From positions 1-64,000 of the forward strand of contig CASEIV010000005.1 of NCBI GenBank assembly GCA_949288175.1: 64,000 nt of DNA. Direction: 5' to 3'. The DNA is from an uncultured Eubacteriales bacterium (GTDB lineage: Bacteria > Bacillota > Clostridia > TANB77 > CAG-508). Numbering within the stretch: the stretch's first letter is position 1; every line of letters begins with the position of its first letter. The notes below the pieces were generated by a model. The model saw nothing but the letters and a program-made list of their open reading frames with translations, was not told the origin of the DNA and made no database searches. This document shows, one piece after another, positions 35,362 through 45,960 of the stretch. The position numbers were made by a program, and so were the translations under genes.

Positions 35362-35802
35362 TTATATAATCAATCCTGCTACAATACCGATTAATGCTCC
35401 AACAAGTACTTGCACTGGTGTATGACCTAAAACCTCCACTAATCTTTCTGATACTTGCACACCTGTAAGTCCTGGTGTTTCTACTAATTTGTTTAATAAA
35501 GCTGCTTGCTTTCCTGCTGCTCTTCTAACTCCACAGGCATCATACATAACCACAAATGCAACAACAAATGACAAAGCAAAGATAGCTGTGTCTACACCTT
35601 CATATTTTCCAATCAATGTTGCTATACTTGTCACAACTGCTGAATGTGAACTAGGCATTCCTCCAGCACCTAAAATTCTTTTAAAATTAAATTTCTTTGT
35701 TTTTACCAAATCATATAGTAATTTGAATAATTGTATACAAAACCACAATAACAGTGGTACATATATATATTTATTCTGAATAAATTGCATAAATCCATTC
35801 AT
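35362..35802 (-). CDS. Divergent PAP2 family protein
   Basis: 146 residues, four predicted membrane helices. GGMPSSHSAVVTSIATLIG near residue 47 and VMYDACGVRRAAGKQA near 85 are hallmarks of the divergent PAP2 (YuiD/DUF212) family. Phosphatase activity on lipid phosphates is assumed from the fold but not established. Confidence 0.88.
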   Translation of the reverse strand: MNGFMQFIQNKYIYVPLLLWFCIQLFKLLYDLVKTKKFNFKRILGAGGMPSSHSAVVTSIATLIGKYEGVDTAIFALSFVVAFVVMYDACGVRRAAGKQAALLNKLVETPGLTGVQVSERLVEVLGHTPVQVLVGALIGIVAGLII

Positions 35803-35826
35803 TCTTAAAAAACTCCCCCTTACACT

Positions 35827-36048
35827 TTATTCGGTTTCAAAGTTTTCTTCTTTCTTTTCACCGTTTTCATCAGTTAGTAATATTGTTATTTTCTTTTCTG
35901 CATTTTCTAACATTTTATTACATTCTTTTGAAATTTTCATTCCTTCTTCAAATTTTACCACAGAATCATCTAAATTTAAATTTCCATTTTCCAATTCATT
36001 AATAATTTTTTCTAATTCTTGAATTTGTTCTTCAAAACTCTTTTTCAT
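35827..36048 (-). CDS. xseB: Exodeoxyribonuclease VII small subunit
   Basis: 73 residues. SFEEQIQELEKIINELENG and LDDSVVKFEEGMKISKECN are the standard XseB text. With XseA it forms an ssDNA nuclease that yields oligonucleotides. Here xseA (36667-37860) is upstream on the same strand, separated by the recoded membrane-anchored gene. Confidence 0.95.
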   Translation of the reverse strand: MKKSFEEQIQELEKIINELENGNLNLDDSVVKFEEGMKISKECNKMLENAEKKITILLTDENGEKKEENFETE

Positions 36049-36139
36049 TCTTATCTCCTATCTTTTTATTATAAAGAACAATTAGCTTTTGTCTATTCTA
36101 TGTAAATTTTTCCTATTCAACAAAGTTAATCTTCTTTTC

Positions 36140-36638
36140 CTATTGTGTAACTGTATTTGTAGATATATCTACTGTATACCATGTCAAAACTGCTGTTGTT
36201 TCTGCATCATTTACAGATACATGATAAATTGTTCCTTCTTTATTTGCAATATTAAAGGTTACTCCTTGGTCTGTCCCATATTCATTTTTTACAAGTTCAA
36301 TAACTTTTTCTTCTTCTGTTTGTTCTGTATTTACTGTTTGTTGTTCTTCACTTCCTACATAATCACTGTTCATTTCTTCTTCTGTTACATTTGGTTGTAT
36401 GCTAGGAGTCACAGGTTCATTTACTACATTTTCTGTATCTGCCTCATTTTCTACATTGGTTTCATTTTCTTCTACTGTATTCGTTTGGGTTGTTTGATTC
36501 AAATCTATTTCATTAATAATGTTTTGATTATCTCCGTGTATCTTCTTGTCTATTATATAGACTATAACAAGCCATTCCTATCATGATAACTAACAATATA
36601 ATCGTAATTGTCATTAGTACTTTTTCTTTTATTCCCAT
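36140..36638 (-). CDS. Membrane-anchored protein, read with a +1 frameshift
   Basis: 165 residues if C 36536 is skipped. The start is ATG 36638 behind GAAGGAG. Residues 8-25 are one membrane helix (VLMTITIILLVIMIGMACY). After RQEDT the unshifted frame meets TAA two codons later; reading CGGA as Gly continues to GDNQNIINEIDLNQ, a Glu/Asn/Thr-rich linker and a C-terminal domain of about 60 residues (KVIELVKNEYGTDQGVTFNI, ending in DISTNTVTQ). It lies between xseA and xseB. No family recognised. The downstream frame has no ribosome site of its own. Confidence 0.65.
36533..36539 (-). other. Candidate +1 recoding site ACA-CGGA (membrane-anchored protein)
   Basis: ACA (36539-36537), C 36536, GGA (36535-36533). 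This is the only CGG in the overlap of the two frames, but the protein is not conserved enough to fix the site independently. Confidence 0.5.
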
Positions 36639-36666
36639 TGTTTCTTATCTCCTTCATTCATAATTC

Positions 36667-37860
36667 TTATATAATTTTTGCTTGTTTTTCTCCATCTTTC
36701 AATCGAATTGAAATTTCATCTTCTGTTTGTAAATCTGTTACACTCTTAACAATTTTTCCATTTTTTTCAATGATAGAATATCCTCTTGTTAAGGTTTTTA
36801 ATGGACTTAATGTATCTAATTTTGATACTAACTCAATATATTTATTCTTATTTTTTTCCTTTATCTTATTAATAACATTTTCTAATTGTTTCACATAAGA
36901 ATCGATTTTAATATAGTTTTCTTGAATCTTTCTTGTTGGTTCTCTAAAAACAGAACTAGACATGCATTTATCATATCGTAATTTCATGATTTCTAGTTTT
37001 TTAGTTAATGCCATTTTTAATCGATTTTGATATGTATTAATTTTTTGTTTTACCTCATAGATATCTGGTACGGCAAGTTCTGCTGCAGCTGATGGCGTTG
37101 GTGCTCTCAAATCTGCCACAAAATCAGATATTGAAAAATCTGTTTCATGTCCTACTGCTGATATAATTGGAATTTTGGATTCATAAATACTATGTGCAAC
37201 AATTTCTTCGTTAAATGGCCATAAATCTTCTAAAGAACCACCACCTCTAGCTAAAATAATAACATCTGCTAACTGGTTTTGATTCATATATTCAATACCT
37301 TCTGCAATTTTTTCTGCTGCGCCTTCTCCCTGAACAGGTACTGGTAGTAATCGAATATACACACTTGGATTTCTTCTTGTAGATACATTAATAATATCTC
37401 TGATGACTGAACCTGTCTGAGAAGTTAATACACCAATTACTTTTGGCATCATTGGTATTTTTTGTTTATGAGTTTGATCAAATAATCCTTTTTTCTCTAA
37501 TTCTTCTTTTAATTTTTGGTATTTGGTATATAAATCGCCTAATCCATCTTCTTCCATGACTTTTGCATAAATTTGATAAACACCATCTCTTTCAAATACA
37601 GAGACAGAGCCTAATATATATACTTTCATACCATCTTTTGGTTCAAAATTTAATTTTTGTGCATAAGATTTAAACATAATACATTTGATTAAAGAATTTT
37701 CATCTTTTAAAGTAAAATACAAATGTCCTGTATAATGGTGTTTAAAATTAGAAATTTCACCTTTTATTAAAATATTATTTAAATATTCATCATCTGCAAT
37801 CTTATTTTTTATATATTTATTTAAATCTGTTACACTAATTGCCATTTCCACATATTTCAT
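36667..37860 (-). CDS. xseA: Exodeoxyribonuclease VII large subunit
   Basis: 397 residues. The N-terminal OB-fold (SVTDLNKYIKNKIADDEYL, then ISNFKHHYTGHLYFTLKD) is followed by the catalytic region with RGGGSLEDLWPFNEE near 208 and ISAVGHETDFSISDFVADLRAPTPSAAAE. The C-terminal coiled coil binds XseB. Start at 37860 (AGAGGAAG upstream). Confidence 0.97.
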   Translation of the reverse strand: MKYVEMAISVTDLNKYIKNKIADDEYLNNILIKGEISNFKHHYTGHLYFTLKDENSLIKCIMFKSYAQKLNFEPKDGMKVYILGSVSVFERDGVYQIYAKVMEEDGLGDLYTKYQKLKEELEKKGLFDQTHKQKIPMMPKVIGVLTSQTGSVIRDIINVSTRRNPSVYIRLLPVPVQGEGAAEKIAEGIEYMNQNQLADVIILARGGGSLEDLWPFNEEIVAHSIYESKIPIISAVGHETDFSISDFVADLRAPTPSAAAELAVPDIYEVKQKINTYQNRLKMALTKKLEIMKLRYDKCMSSSVFREPTRKIQENYIKIDSYVKQLENVINKIKEKNKNKYIELVSKLDTLSPLKTLTRGYSIIEKNGKIVKSVTDLQTEDEISIRLKDGEKQAKII

Positions 37861-37913
37861 ATCATACTTCCTCTAACTTAAACTAGGGATATATAAAATA
37901 TCCCTGCCTTACA

Positions 37914-38315
37914 CTATTTGTTGACAATACTTGCCAATATTCCATTTACAAAGTTTTTTGATGAATCTTCTCCGTATTTTTTCGCCAATTCTACTGCTTC
38001 ATTAATAACTACTTTAAATGGGATATCTTTATATTGAATTTCATAAATAGCTAGTTTTAATATAGACAAATCAATTTTAGAAATTCTATCAATTTTCCAG
38101 TCTGATTTTAAGTTTTTCTCTATTAATCCTAAAATTTCTTCTTTGTGATTTTCAATTCCTAAAACTGCATCTTCTATATATTCCTTTGCTTCTTTATTTT
38201 CTATATTTTCACTTTCAAAATATACATTTATTTGTTCTTTTAAATCATTCTGTTTTTGTATTTCTAAACTATAAATTAATTTAAAAGCACTTTCTCTAAT
38301 TGCTGTTCTATTCAT
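37914..38315 (-). CDS. nusB: Transcription antitermination factor NusB
   Basis: 133 residues, all-helical. Typical text: [16 protein letters not shown] at the start and [30 protein letters not shown] at the end. NusB pairs with S10 (NusE) on boxA RNA in rRNA operons. Part of the Asp23/AmaP-nusB-xseAB run common in Firmicutes. Confidence 0.97.
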   Translation of the reverse strand: MNRTAIRESAFKLIYSLEIQKQNDLKEQINVYFESENIENKEAKEYIEDAVLGIENHKEEILGLIEKNLKSDWKIDRISKIDLSILKLAIYEIQYKDIPFKVVINEAVELAKKYGEDSSKNFVNGILASIVNK

Positions 38316-38327
38316 ATCAATTCCCTT

Positions 38328-38531
38328 CTACATTTTATCTATAAAACTTTTTAATTTTGTTTTTACATCTTCTTTATTTCTTTGTACATAATTCCCAATA
38401 AATGCACCTAAAAATAACACAACAATTGCTAATATTAATTTATCTAATCCAGTAATTAAAATTAGAATTGCTATTATCACTCCAATGATTGCTCCTCTAT
38501 ATTGATTCCAAAAATCTTTAAAATTGTTCAT
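38328..38531 (-). CDS. DUF2273 small membrane protein
   Basis: 67 residues with a helical hairpin of two membrane segments (GAIIGVIIAILILITGLDKL and LILAIVVLFLGAFIGNYV). DUF2273 proteins accompany Asp23 and AmaP, as here. Function unknown, probably membrane anchoring of the Asp23 complex. Confidence 0.85.
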   Translation of the reverse strand: MNNFKDFWNQYRGAIIGVIIAILILITGLDKLILAIVVLFLGAFIGNYVQRNKEDVKTKLKSFIDKM

Positions 38532-38610
38532 GCTTTCACAACCTTTCTACACAAAACCTAAAATTGTTATATGTGCGTCAAAATCTTTGATTTCGTTATT
38601 ACACACCTTT

Positions 38611-39162
38611 TTATGCCTCTTGTGGTTTGTCGGCAACTTTTTTAACCGTTATATTAACTTCATTTACTTCCAAATCTGTTGCCTTTTTAATTTTATCTTT
38701 TATACTTGTTTGAAGTTTTGCAGATAAATCTTTTATAACTGCTTCTGAACTCACAATTAGATTTGCATATACTTTTACATTATTATCTTTGTCTAGTTCT
38801 ACTCTTGTTGTCACATCTTCTGTACTTTCAAATCCTTTTGCTACTGAGTTTACCAAATTTTCAATAGTTTCTTTAGAAATCATTAATTTACCACTTTCAT
38901 TTTCTAATAGTACGCCTTGTCTTTCTTTGATTTGCTCTTTTGAAGTTGAATCAAAGAATATACATTTTATAGAAAGTAAGATAAATACAACACTAACTCC
39001 TAATATAACTTTGCTCCATACATCACTTGTAAGCGCACCATTTATAATTCCTCCAACTAATTCTGCATCTAACCATCCAAATACTAATAGACATGCTAAA
39101 ATAGATATTATTAACATGACATATGAATATATAATTAATGTAATCTTTTCTAAAATTTTCAT
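38611..39162 (-). CDS. amaP: Alkaline shock response membrane anchor protein AmaP
   Basis: 183 residues. Two membrane helices (about 8-28 and 48-68) are followed by an Asp23-like cytosolic domain (MISKETIENLVNSVAKGF). In Staphylococcus AmaP holds Asp23 at the membrane. It lies between the DUF2273 gene and asp23 in the expected order. Confidence 0.88.
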   Translation of the reverse strand: MKILEKITLIIYSYVMLIISILACLLVFGWLDAELVGGIINGALTSDVWSKVILGVSVVFILLSIKCIFFDSTSKEQIKERQGVLLENESGKLMISKETIENLVNSVAKGFESTEDVTTRVELDKDNNVKVYANLIVSSEAVIKDLSAKLQTSIKDKIKKATDLEVNEVNITVKKVADKPQEA

Positions 39163-39251
39163 TTCATTTCTTCTCCTTTATTTTTTATATAATTTTTTCT
39201 TCTACTTTTATTGTTAATTCTTTTTTGTTATTAATTTCCCATTATAAGCTT

Positions 39252-39713
39252 TTAATTTTCATCAGAATTATTTTCTTCTGTCACTTCTTTCTTATCTTCT
39301 TTTTCATTCATAACTGTGTCTGTGTTAACACCTTGAACATGTACATTCACTTCTTCTACTTTTAATCCTGTCATATTTTCTACTGATTTTTTAACTCTAT
39401 TTTGTATTTCAAAAGCAACATCTGGTATTCTTGAACCATATTCTACAATAATATTAACATCTATCTTCGCTGTATCTTCATCAATTTCTACTTTAATTCC
39501 TTTTGCTAGATTTTTCTTTCCACTTAATACTTCTGTAATTCCTCCTGCAAATCCTCCTGACATTCCAGATACACCTTGTACTTCTGAAACAGCCACACCT
39601 GCTATAACAGCTACAACATCACTTGATATTTGAATCCCTTCATTTTCTGTTTTTATTTCTTCATCTAATTCTACAACTTCCCCATTTTCTACATTTTTGT
39701 TTTCTTCACTCAT
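39252..39713 (-). CDS. Asp23/Gls24 family envelope stress protein
   Basis: 153 residues. The core is ISSDVVAVIAGVAVSEVQGVSGMSGG to VEYGSRIPDVAFEIQNRVKKSVENMTGLKVEEVNVHVQGV (described by its ends), the Asp23 domain. Both termini are acidic tails. It lies at the cytosolic membrane face, bound to AmaP. First gene of the run that continues through AmaP and nusB. Confidence 0.93.
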   Translation of the reverse strand: MSEENKNVENGEVVELDEEIKTENEGIQISSDVVAVIAGVAVSEVQGVSGMSGGFAGGITEVLSGKKNLAKGIKVEIDEDTAKIDVNIIVEYGSRIPDVAFEIQNRVKKSVENMTGLKVEEVNVHVQGVNTDTVMNEKEDKKEVTEENNSDEN

Positions 39714-39743
39714 ATAAATTCCTCCTTTCTTTTTTCTTAAAAA

Positions 39744-39782
39744 AGAAAAAAGATATACTTATTTTTCCATATAAGTATATCA
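39744..39782 (-). terminator. Terminator between fmt and asp23
   Basis: GATATACTTAT pairs perfectly with ATAAGTATATC, followed by T6 and a further T-rich run. It separates the priA-def-fmt unit from the Asp23 unit. Confidence 0.85.
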
Positions 39783-39849
39783 ATTTTTTATGAATTTTAC
39801 AACTATTTTCACAATATTTACACTTTTTTAAGAAATTGAACATTGGAAG

Positions 39850-40806
39850 TTATTCAAAAACATCAAATTCTTGTATAGGATTTCCCCTTAAATAATCTTG
39901 TATAGTCATTCTTTTAGCATTTTCACCTTGTATTTCTAAAACTTTTAATATGCCTTCCTTACATTTGATAAATATGCCATCTTTAGGGTCTGATACAATC
40001 ACTGTACCATTTGTTAAAAATCCTAAATTTTCTGCATATATTTCATCTTCTCCTGCGACTTTTACTTTCCAAAACTTTATCTTTTTTTCATTTAAAAATG
40101 TGTAGGCTCCCATGATAGGATTTAATCCTCTGACCAAATTTTTAATTTCTTCCGCTGTTTTATGATTCCAATCAATTTTTGCCATATCTTTTGATAACAT
40201 TGGTGCAACTGTATAATCTTCTCCTTGTTTTTCTCTTGGAGCTGTTCCTTTTTCAATTTGTTTTAATGTTTCTACCAATAACTCTCCACCAATCACTTTC
40301 AATCTATCCCATAATTCTCCTGTTGTTTCCTCTTCTCCAATTTCTACTTCTTGTTTTAAAATCATATCTCCTGTATCCATTCCTACATCCATATACATGG
40401 TTGTCACACCAGTTGTTTTATCTCCATTTAATACAGCCCATTGAACAGGTGCTGCACCTCTATATTGAGGTAATAATGATGCATGAACATTAATACAACC
40501 ATATGGCGGAATATCTAATATTTCTTTTGGTAAGATTTTTCCATAAGCTACTACACAGATAACATCAGGTTGTAATGCTTTCAACTCATTTATAAATTCT
40601 TCATTATTTTTAACTTTTTCTGGTTGGTAAATTGTTAAATTCTTTTCTATTGCAAATTCTTTTACAGGGCTAGGAATCGTTTTCATTCCTCTTCCTTTTG
40701 GTCTATCTGGATTTGTTACAACTCCTATAATTTCATGTCCTGCTTCATAAATTGCTTTTAAGCTTTCTTCTGCAAAGTCTGGTGTTCCCATAAATACAAT
40801 TTTCAT
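39850..40806 (-). CDS. fmt: Methionyl-tRNA formyltransferase
   Basis: 318 residues. Start MKIVFMGTPDFAEESLKAIY, and the folate site SLLPQYRGAAPVQWA near 110. Formylates Met-tRNAi with 10-formyl-THF. Follows def and priA on the same strand, the usual order. Confidence 0.98.
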   Translation of the reverse strand: MKIVFMGTPDFAEESLKAIYEAGHEIIGVVTNPDRPKGRGMKTIPSPVKEFAIEKNLTIYQPEKVKNNEEFINELKALQPDVICVVAYGKILPKEILDIPPYGCINVHASLLPQYRGAAPVQWAVLNGDKTTGVTTMYMDVGMDTGDMILKQEVEIGEEETTGELWDRLKVIGGELLVETLKQIEKGTAPREKQGEDYTVAPMLSKDMAKIDWNHKTAEEIKNLVRGLNPIMGAYTFLNEKKIKFWKVKVAGEDEIYAENLGFLTNGTVIVSDPKDGIFIKCKEGILKVLEIQGENAKRMTIQDYLRGNPIQEFDVFE

Positions 40807-40841
40807 AAATTTCTCCTTTTCTTATTGTATAGAAAAAATTA

Positions 40842-41327
40842 TTATTTTTCTGGTTCAATATACTCTAACGTTCCTGGAATAATTTTATCAATAAATAACT
40901 CGCCTTCTAAGTGGTCAAGTTCATGTGAGATAGCTTGTGCTAATAATTCTTTTGCCTTTACTCTCATTCGTTTTCCTTCTCTATCTATATATTCTGCTAC
41001 CACTTCTGATGGTCTGATTACTTTTGCAAATTCATTTGGAAAACTCAAACAACCTTCATCCACTTCTTGTTCTCCTTTTGTTTTGATAATCACTGGATTA
41101 ATTAATACAATTGGTCCATGATTATCATATAAATCAATTACCACAATTCTTTTTAACACACCCACTTGAACAGCAGCTAGTCCTACTCCATTATATTTAT
41201 GCATCGTTTCTATCATATCATCAATCAAAGATTGTATTTTTTCACTTGCAATATCCTCTTCTGGAACTTCTCTTGATTTTTTCTTTAAAATGTCATCTCC
41301 TTGATATCTTAGATTTCTAATTGCCAT
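40842..41327 (-). CDS. def: Peptide deformylase
   Basis: 161 residues. The three motifs are present: GVGLAAVQVG (usual GxGLAAxQ), EGCLSFP, and HELDHLEGELF, the metal-binding HExxH-like site with L in place of the first x. Removes the formyl group added through Fmt. Upstream of fmt in the same operon. Confidence 0.97.
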   Translation of the reverse strand: MAIRNLRYQGDDILKKKSREVPEEDIASEKIQSLIDDMIETMHKYNGVGLAAVQVGVLKRIVVIDLYDNHGPIVLINPVIIKTKGEQEVDEGCLSFPNEFAKVIRPSEVVAEYIDREGKRMRVKAKELLAQAISHELDHLEGELFIDKIIPGTLEYIEPEK

Positions 41328-41346
41328 ATTTTCTCACATTCCTTTC

Positions 41347-43599
41347 TTAAGACATATTGTTTGGATTAATATCAATTGCAATCCTTGTATCTTTTATATT
41401 TTCCTGATATATCTCTTTTAAACAAGTATTGAAAACTTCATTTGCCTCTTCTGTCATGTTCCCTTTTATGATAATTCTCCATCTGTATCTATTTTGAATT
41501 TTATCAATTGGACAAGGCATTGGTCTTAACACTTTAAATTCTTCTTTGTTTAATCTTTGTTCTAAATACTGATATATTTTACTAGATACTTTTTTTATCT
41601 CTGCCTCTTGATAACTATTTAGTCCAATCAATATTATATCGCAAAATGGTGGATATTTCAACTGTTCTCTAAGTGCAATTTCTGTTTCATAAAACAAGTC
41701 ATAATTCTGTTTTTGTGCACAAATAATGCTAAAATTATCTGGATTATATGTTTGAATAACTACTTTTCCTGGTAGATTTTCCCTACCTGCTCTTCCAGCC
41801 ACTTGTGTTAAGATTTGGAAGGTTCTTTCATTTGCTCGATAATCATCAATATTTAAAGAACTATCTGCTGCAATAACCCCTACCAAAGTTACATTGGGAA
41901 AATGATGTCCTTTTACTACCATTTGTGTCCCAATCAAAATATCAATATTCTCATTTTTAAATGTATTTAAAATCATTTCATGTGAATTTTTCTTTGTTAC
42001 TGTATCAATATCCATTCGAATGGTGGATGCTTCTGGGAATTGTTTGTGGATTTCTTGTTCTAGTTTTTGTGTTCCTGTTCCAAAATATCGAATTTTATCA
42101 CTATGACATTCTGGACAAATGGTCACAATATTTTCTTCATGTCCACAATAATGACATTTTAGCTTTCTTTCATAACTGTGATATGTCATACTAATATTAC
42201 AGTTTGGGCATTTTACTGTATATCCACAATTTCTACACATAATAAAAGTAGAATACCCTCTTCTATTCAAAAATAAAATGGTCTGTCTTTTCTGTTTTAG
42301 ATTTTCTTCAATGCTATTATATAACTCCATACTAAGCATTGAACGATTTCCATTGGCTAATTCTTGCTTTAAGTCAATAATTTCTACTTTTGGAAGTGAA
42401 GATTGATTGGCTCTCTTGGTAAGTGTTAATAATTTGATTTTTGTATTTCCAACCTCATCTTCATTTGTCGCGTTATAGAAAGTTGTCATATCAGGTGTTG
42501 CACTTCCTAATACCAATGGTGCTTGATTTTCTTTTGCCAAAACTTTTGCAATTTCTTTGGCATTATATCTTGGATTGTTTTCTGATTTATATGAGCTATC
42601 ATGTTCTTCATCTATAATAATAATTCCAATATTTTCGATTGGTGCAAATATAGCAGATCTTGCTCCTATAACAATTCTTGCCTTTTTTTCTCGAATTCTT
42701 TCCCATTCATCATGTCTTTCTCCAATCGATAATTTACTATGTAAAATAGCAATCTCTTCTTTCCCAAATCGTGAAATAAATCTATCTAACATCTGTGGTG
42801 TTAATGATATCTCTGGTACTAGCACAATCGCATTTCTACCAGTGTGTAATACTTTTTCAATTAATTGTAAATACACTTCTGTCTTTCCAGAACCTGTGAC
42901 ACCATACAATAGAAATTGCTTATATTCTTTTTTATCAATTGCTTCTTCCACACTTTTATAAGCTTTTTCTTGCTCTTCGGTTAGATGTAATTTCTCTGTT
43001 TTTTCACACTCTCTCCCTAATAGGGGATTTCTTTCCACCTTTTTTTCTACCATTTCTAAATAGCCATTCTTTACTAGAGTATTAACAATTCCTCTTGCAC
43101 AATCTGTAAACATTTCAATTTCTGGTACAGTTGCTCCTTCATTGTCTTTTATAAAGTTCAATACTCTTTTTTGTTTTTCCGATTTAATCTTTTCAGTCTG
43201 TATTTCAAATTCGATTTCTTCTATATCTTTTTTTAAATATACACAATTAATCGTTTTATCTTGAATTCTTTTTTCTTTATTTTTATTTCTTGTTCCTGGT
43301 GTTAGCATTAATTTGATACAATCTGATACATTACAGAAATATCTCTTTGCCATCCATTTAGCTAGTGCAATTTGTTTGTCTGTTAAATTTTCTTCTAGTT
43401 TTGCGATATCTTTTACTTCAAATTGTGATGTTTCCTTCAATCCTACAACAAATGCTTCTGTTAGTTTTCCACCTTTACCAAAAGGAACTAATACTTTACT
43501 TCCTACTAATATTAGTTCTTCTAATTCCTTTGGTATGTTATAGTCAAAGGTTCTATTTAGTTTTTTTGCTCCTCTATTAATAATGATTTCTGCTACCAT
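41347..43599 (-). CDS. priA: Primosomal protein N' (replication restart helicase)
   Basis: 750 residues from ATG 43599 (AAAGGAG upstream; an earlier in-frame start lacks a site). 3'BD domain at the start (VAEIIINRGAKKLNRTFDY), Walker A GVTGSGKTEVYL, DEEH box IIIDEEHDSSYKSE, and two zinc modules in CRNCGYTVKCPNC and CHYCGHEENIVTICPEC. Restarts stalled forks. First gene of priA-def-fmt. Confidence 0.98.
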   Translation of the reverse strand: MVAEIIINRGAKKLNRTFDYNIPKELEELILVGSKVLVPFGKGGKLTEAFVVGLKETSQFEVKDIAKLEENLTDKQIALAKWMAKRYFCNVSDCIKLMLTPGTRNKNKEKRIQDKTINCVYLKKDIEEIEFEIQTEKIKSEKQKRVLNFIKDNEGATVPEIEMFTDCARGIVNTLVKNGYLEMVEKKVERNPLLGRECEKTEKLHLTEEQEKAYKSVEEAIDKKEYKQFLLYGVTGSGKTEVYLQLIEKVLHTGRNAIVLVPEISLTPQMLDRFISRFGKEEIAILHSKLSIGERHDEWERIREKKARIVIGARSAIFAPIENIGIIIIDEEHDSSYKSENNPRYNAKEIAKVLAKENQAPLVLGSATPDMTTFYNATNEDEVGNTKIKLLTLTKRANQSSLPKVEIIDLKQELANGNRSMLSMELYNSIEENLKQKRQTILFLNRRGYSTFIMCRNCGYTVKCPNCNISMTYHSYERKLKCHYCGHEENIVTICPECHSDKIRYFGTGTQKLEQEIHKQFPEASTIRMDIDTVTKKNSHEMILNTFKNENIDILIGTQMVVKGHHFPNVTLVGVIAADSSLNIDDYRANERTFQILTQVAGRAGRENLPGKVVIQTYNPDNFSIICAQKQNYDLFYETEIALREQLKYPPFCDIILIGLNSYQEAEIKKVSSKIYQYLEQRLNKEEFKVLRPMPCPIDKIQNRYRWRIIIKGNMTEEANEVFNTCLKEIYQENIKDTRIAIDINPNNMS

Positions 43600-43715
43600 G
43601 TTTTCTCCTTTTCTTGTCCTTAAGTATATCAAAGTTTTATTGTTTTAACAAGTTAAAATAAGAATCTGACTTTTCATTTTTCAACTGCGACAAAACTTTG
43701 TTATTTTTACCACAT

Positions 43716-43756
43716 AAAAAAGAATACTGGTATATATCTATATCCGTATTCTTTTG
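43716..43756 (-). terminator. Terminator of clpX
   Basis: AAAGAATAC pairs with GTATTCTTT around a 20-nt loop, followed by a T-run on the minus strand. Confidence 0.75.
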
Positions 43757-43760
43757 GTTA

Positions 43761-45083
43761 TTATGCTGTTTCTTTTTCTTCTCCCTCTGGCACCTGTCTT
43801 TTTTTCTTGCCTTTTTGTTGTTTTTGCTTGTTGTTATTTACAACAATATCTGGTGCCTCATTGTCTAATATGGTTTGTTTTGTAATAATACATTTTTCAA
43901 TATTTGGATTTGATGGAATATCAAACATGATATCTCTCATTCTTTCCTCAATAATTGAACGCAATCCTCTTGCTCCTGTTTTTCTTTCAATTGCTTTATC
44001 GACAATTGCACCTAATGCCTCTTCTTCAAATATTAATTCTACACCATCAATTTCAAATAATTTTTGATATTGCTTAATTAATGAATTTTTAGGTTCTTTT
44101 AATATTGTAATCAAAGCATTTCTATCTAGTTCTTGCAATGTCGCCACAATTGGTAATCTTCCTATAAACTCTGGAATCAAACCAAATTTTAATAAATCTT
44201 GTGGTAGCAATTCTTTAAAAACTTCATATTTGCTAATTTCTTTTGTACTTTCTATTTTAGAACCAAATCCAATAGATTTTTTTCCTGTTCTATCTTTTAT
44301 GATATTTTCTAATCCTTCAAATGCACCTCCACAGATAATTAATATATTTTCTGTATTAATTTGAATTAGCTCTTGATTTGGATGTTTTCTTCCTCCTTGT
44401 GGTGGTACTGATGCAATCGTTCCTTCAATAATTTTTAATAAAGCTTGTTGTACACCTTCTCCACTAACATCTCTTGTGATAGATGGATTTTCTGATTTTC
44501 TAGTAATTTTATCAATTTCATCTATATAGATAATACCTTTTTCTGCTTTTTGTACATCTCCATCTGCTGCTTGAATGAGTTTTAATAAGATATTTTCAAC
44601 ATCTTCTCCAACATATCCAGCTTCTGTAAGTGTTGTTGCATCTGCGATTGCAAATGGAACATCTAAAATTCTTGCCAATGTTCTTGCAAGTAACGTTTTT
44701 CCACATCCTGTTGGTCCTAATAATAAAATGTTACTTTTTTGTATTTCTACATCATCATCTTTACTTGCATATTCTTCATGTGCAATTCTTTTATAATGGT
44801 TATATACTGCAACAGATAATGTTTTTTTGGCATCTTCTTGCCCAATGACATAATCATCTAATACTTTTTTGATTTCTCTTGGACTTGGAATATCATTTAA
44901 TTCATTTAATGTATATCCTGCTTTATCATCATCATATAACTCTGCTTCTATAATACTATTGCAAAGGTCAATACATTCATCACAAATATATACGCCTGGC
45001 CCTGCAACAATTTTTCTAACATTTTCTTGTGCCTTACCACAAAATGAACATCTTACACTTTTTGGTACATCATTTTTTGCCAT
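43761..45083 (-). CDS. clpX: ATP-dependent Clp protease ATP-binding subunit ClpX
   Basis: 440 residues. N-terminal zinc domain [21 protein letters not shown], Walker [16 protein letters not shown], Walker [12 protein letters not shown], the ClpP-contact loop IGFGS near 270, and a Lys/Gln-rich tail. Unfolds substrates, including proteins tagged by tmRNA, for ClpP. It follows clpP and tig, the standard order. Confidence 0.98.
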   Translation of the reverse strand: MAKNDVPKSVRCSFCGKAQENVRKIVAGPGVYICDECIDLCNSIIEAELYDDDKAGYTLNELNDIPSPREIKKVLDDYVIGQEDAKKTLSVAVYNHYKRIAHEEYASKDDDVEIQKSNILLLGPTGCGKTLLARTLARILDVPFAIADATTLTEAGYVGEDVENILLKLIQAADGDVQKAEKGIIYIDEIDKITRKSENPSITRDVSGEGVQQALLKIIEGTIASVPPQGGRKHPNQELIQINTENILIICGGAFEGLENIIKDRTGKKSIGFGSKIESTKEISKYEVFKELLPQDLLKFGLIPEFIGRLPIVATLQELDRNALITILKEPKNSLIKQYQKLFEIDGVELIFEEEALGAIVDKAIERKTGARGLRSIIEERMRDIMFDIPSNPNIEKCIITKQTILDNEAPDIVVNNNKQKQQKGKKKRQVPEGEEKETA

Positions 45084-45184
45084 TTCATTCTCTCCTTAAT
45101 TTTTAAAATCTCTTATATTATATTAAATTTAATAATTATTATACACTAATTTTTATCTGTTCATTCTATATAAAAAGATTTTAT

Positions 45185-45790
45185 TTATTTTCTTTTGTCC
45201 ATAATTCCATCAATTAATCCATATTTTAAAGCCTCTTCTGCTGTCATATAATTATCTCTTTCTGTATCTTTTTGGATTTGTTCAACTGTTTGACCTGTTC
45301 TTTCACTTAAGAATTTATTTAATTTTTCTCTTGTTTTTACTAAATGGTCTGCATGAATTTTAATTTCTGTTGCTTGACCTGAAAGTCCGCCACCACCGAT
45401 TAATGGTTGGTGAATTAAGATTTCTGCATTTGGTGTTGCAAATCTCTTTCCTTTCTCTCCTGCGGCTAAAAGGGCTGCTCCCATACTAGCTGCCATTCCT
45501 ATACAAATGGTTGATACTGGGCATTTTATATAATTCATTGTATCAATAATTCCCATTCCATCTGTAATAGAACCTCCAGGTGAATTAATGTATAGATTGA
45601 TATCTTTATCTGGGTCTTCTGATTCTAAGAATAATAATTGTGCAATGACTAAACTTGATGTTGTTGGATTAACATCTTCTCCTAAAAAGATAATTCTGTC
45701 TTTTAATAATCTTGAGAAAATATCATATGATCTTTCTCCTTTGCTTGTTTGTTCTATAACATAAGGTACTAAACTTGCTTTTTCTAACAT
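45185..45790 (-). CDS. clpP: ATP-dependent Clp protease proteolytic subunit
   Basis: 201 residues. Catalytic Ser in [13 protein letters not shown] (near 100), His in [12 protein letters not shown], and Asp in [18 protein letters not shown]. Standard length. It works with ClpX, encoded downstream. Confidence 0.98.
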   Translation of the reverse strand: MLEKASLVPYVIEQTSKGERSYDIFSRLLKDRIIFLGEDVNPTTSSLVIAQLLFLESEDPDKDINLYINSPGGSITDGMGIIDTMNYIKCPVSTICIGMAASMGAALLAAGEKGKRFATPNAEILIHQPLIGGGGLSGQATEIKIHADHLVKTREKLNKFLSERTGQTVEQIQKDTERDNYMTAEEALKYGLIDGIMDKRK

Positions 45791-45960
45791 ATAAAATTCC
45801 TCCTTTAAAACTTTTATATAAAAATTGCCATCTTGTTAAACTATTCATATCTTTCTTATAAAATTCTAATTTTATTGTTTTTATTTAAATATCTGTAATA
45901 CTATTTTCCTTATTCCTTTTTGACAATCATTCTTACTATATGTCACCGAAATCTAATTGT

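Noticed and set aside
34464-36638. Simple reassignment of CGG to another amino acid (Trp, Gln)
   Set aside because: Reassignment would keep the frame, but in each case the downstream sequence continues in the +1 frame.
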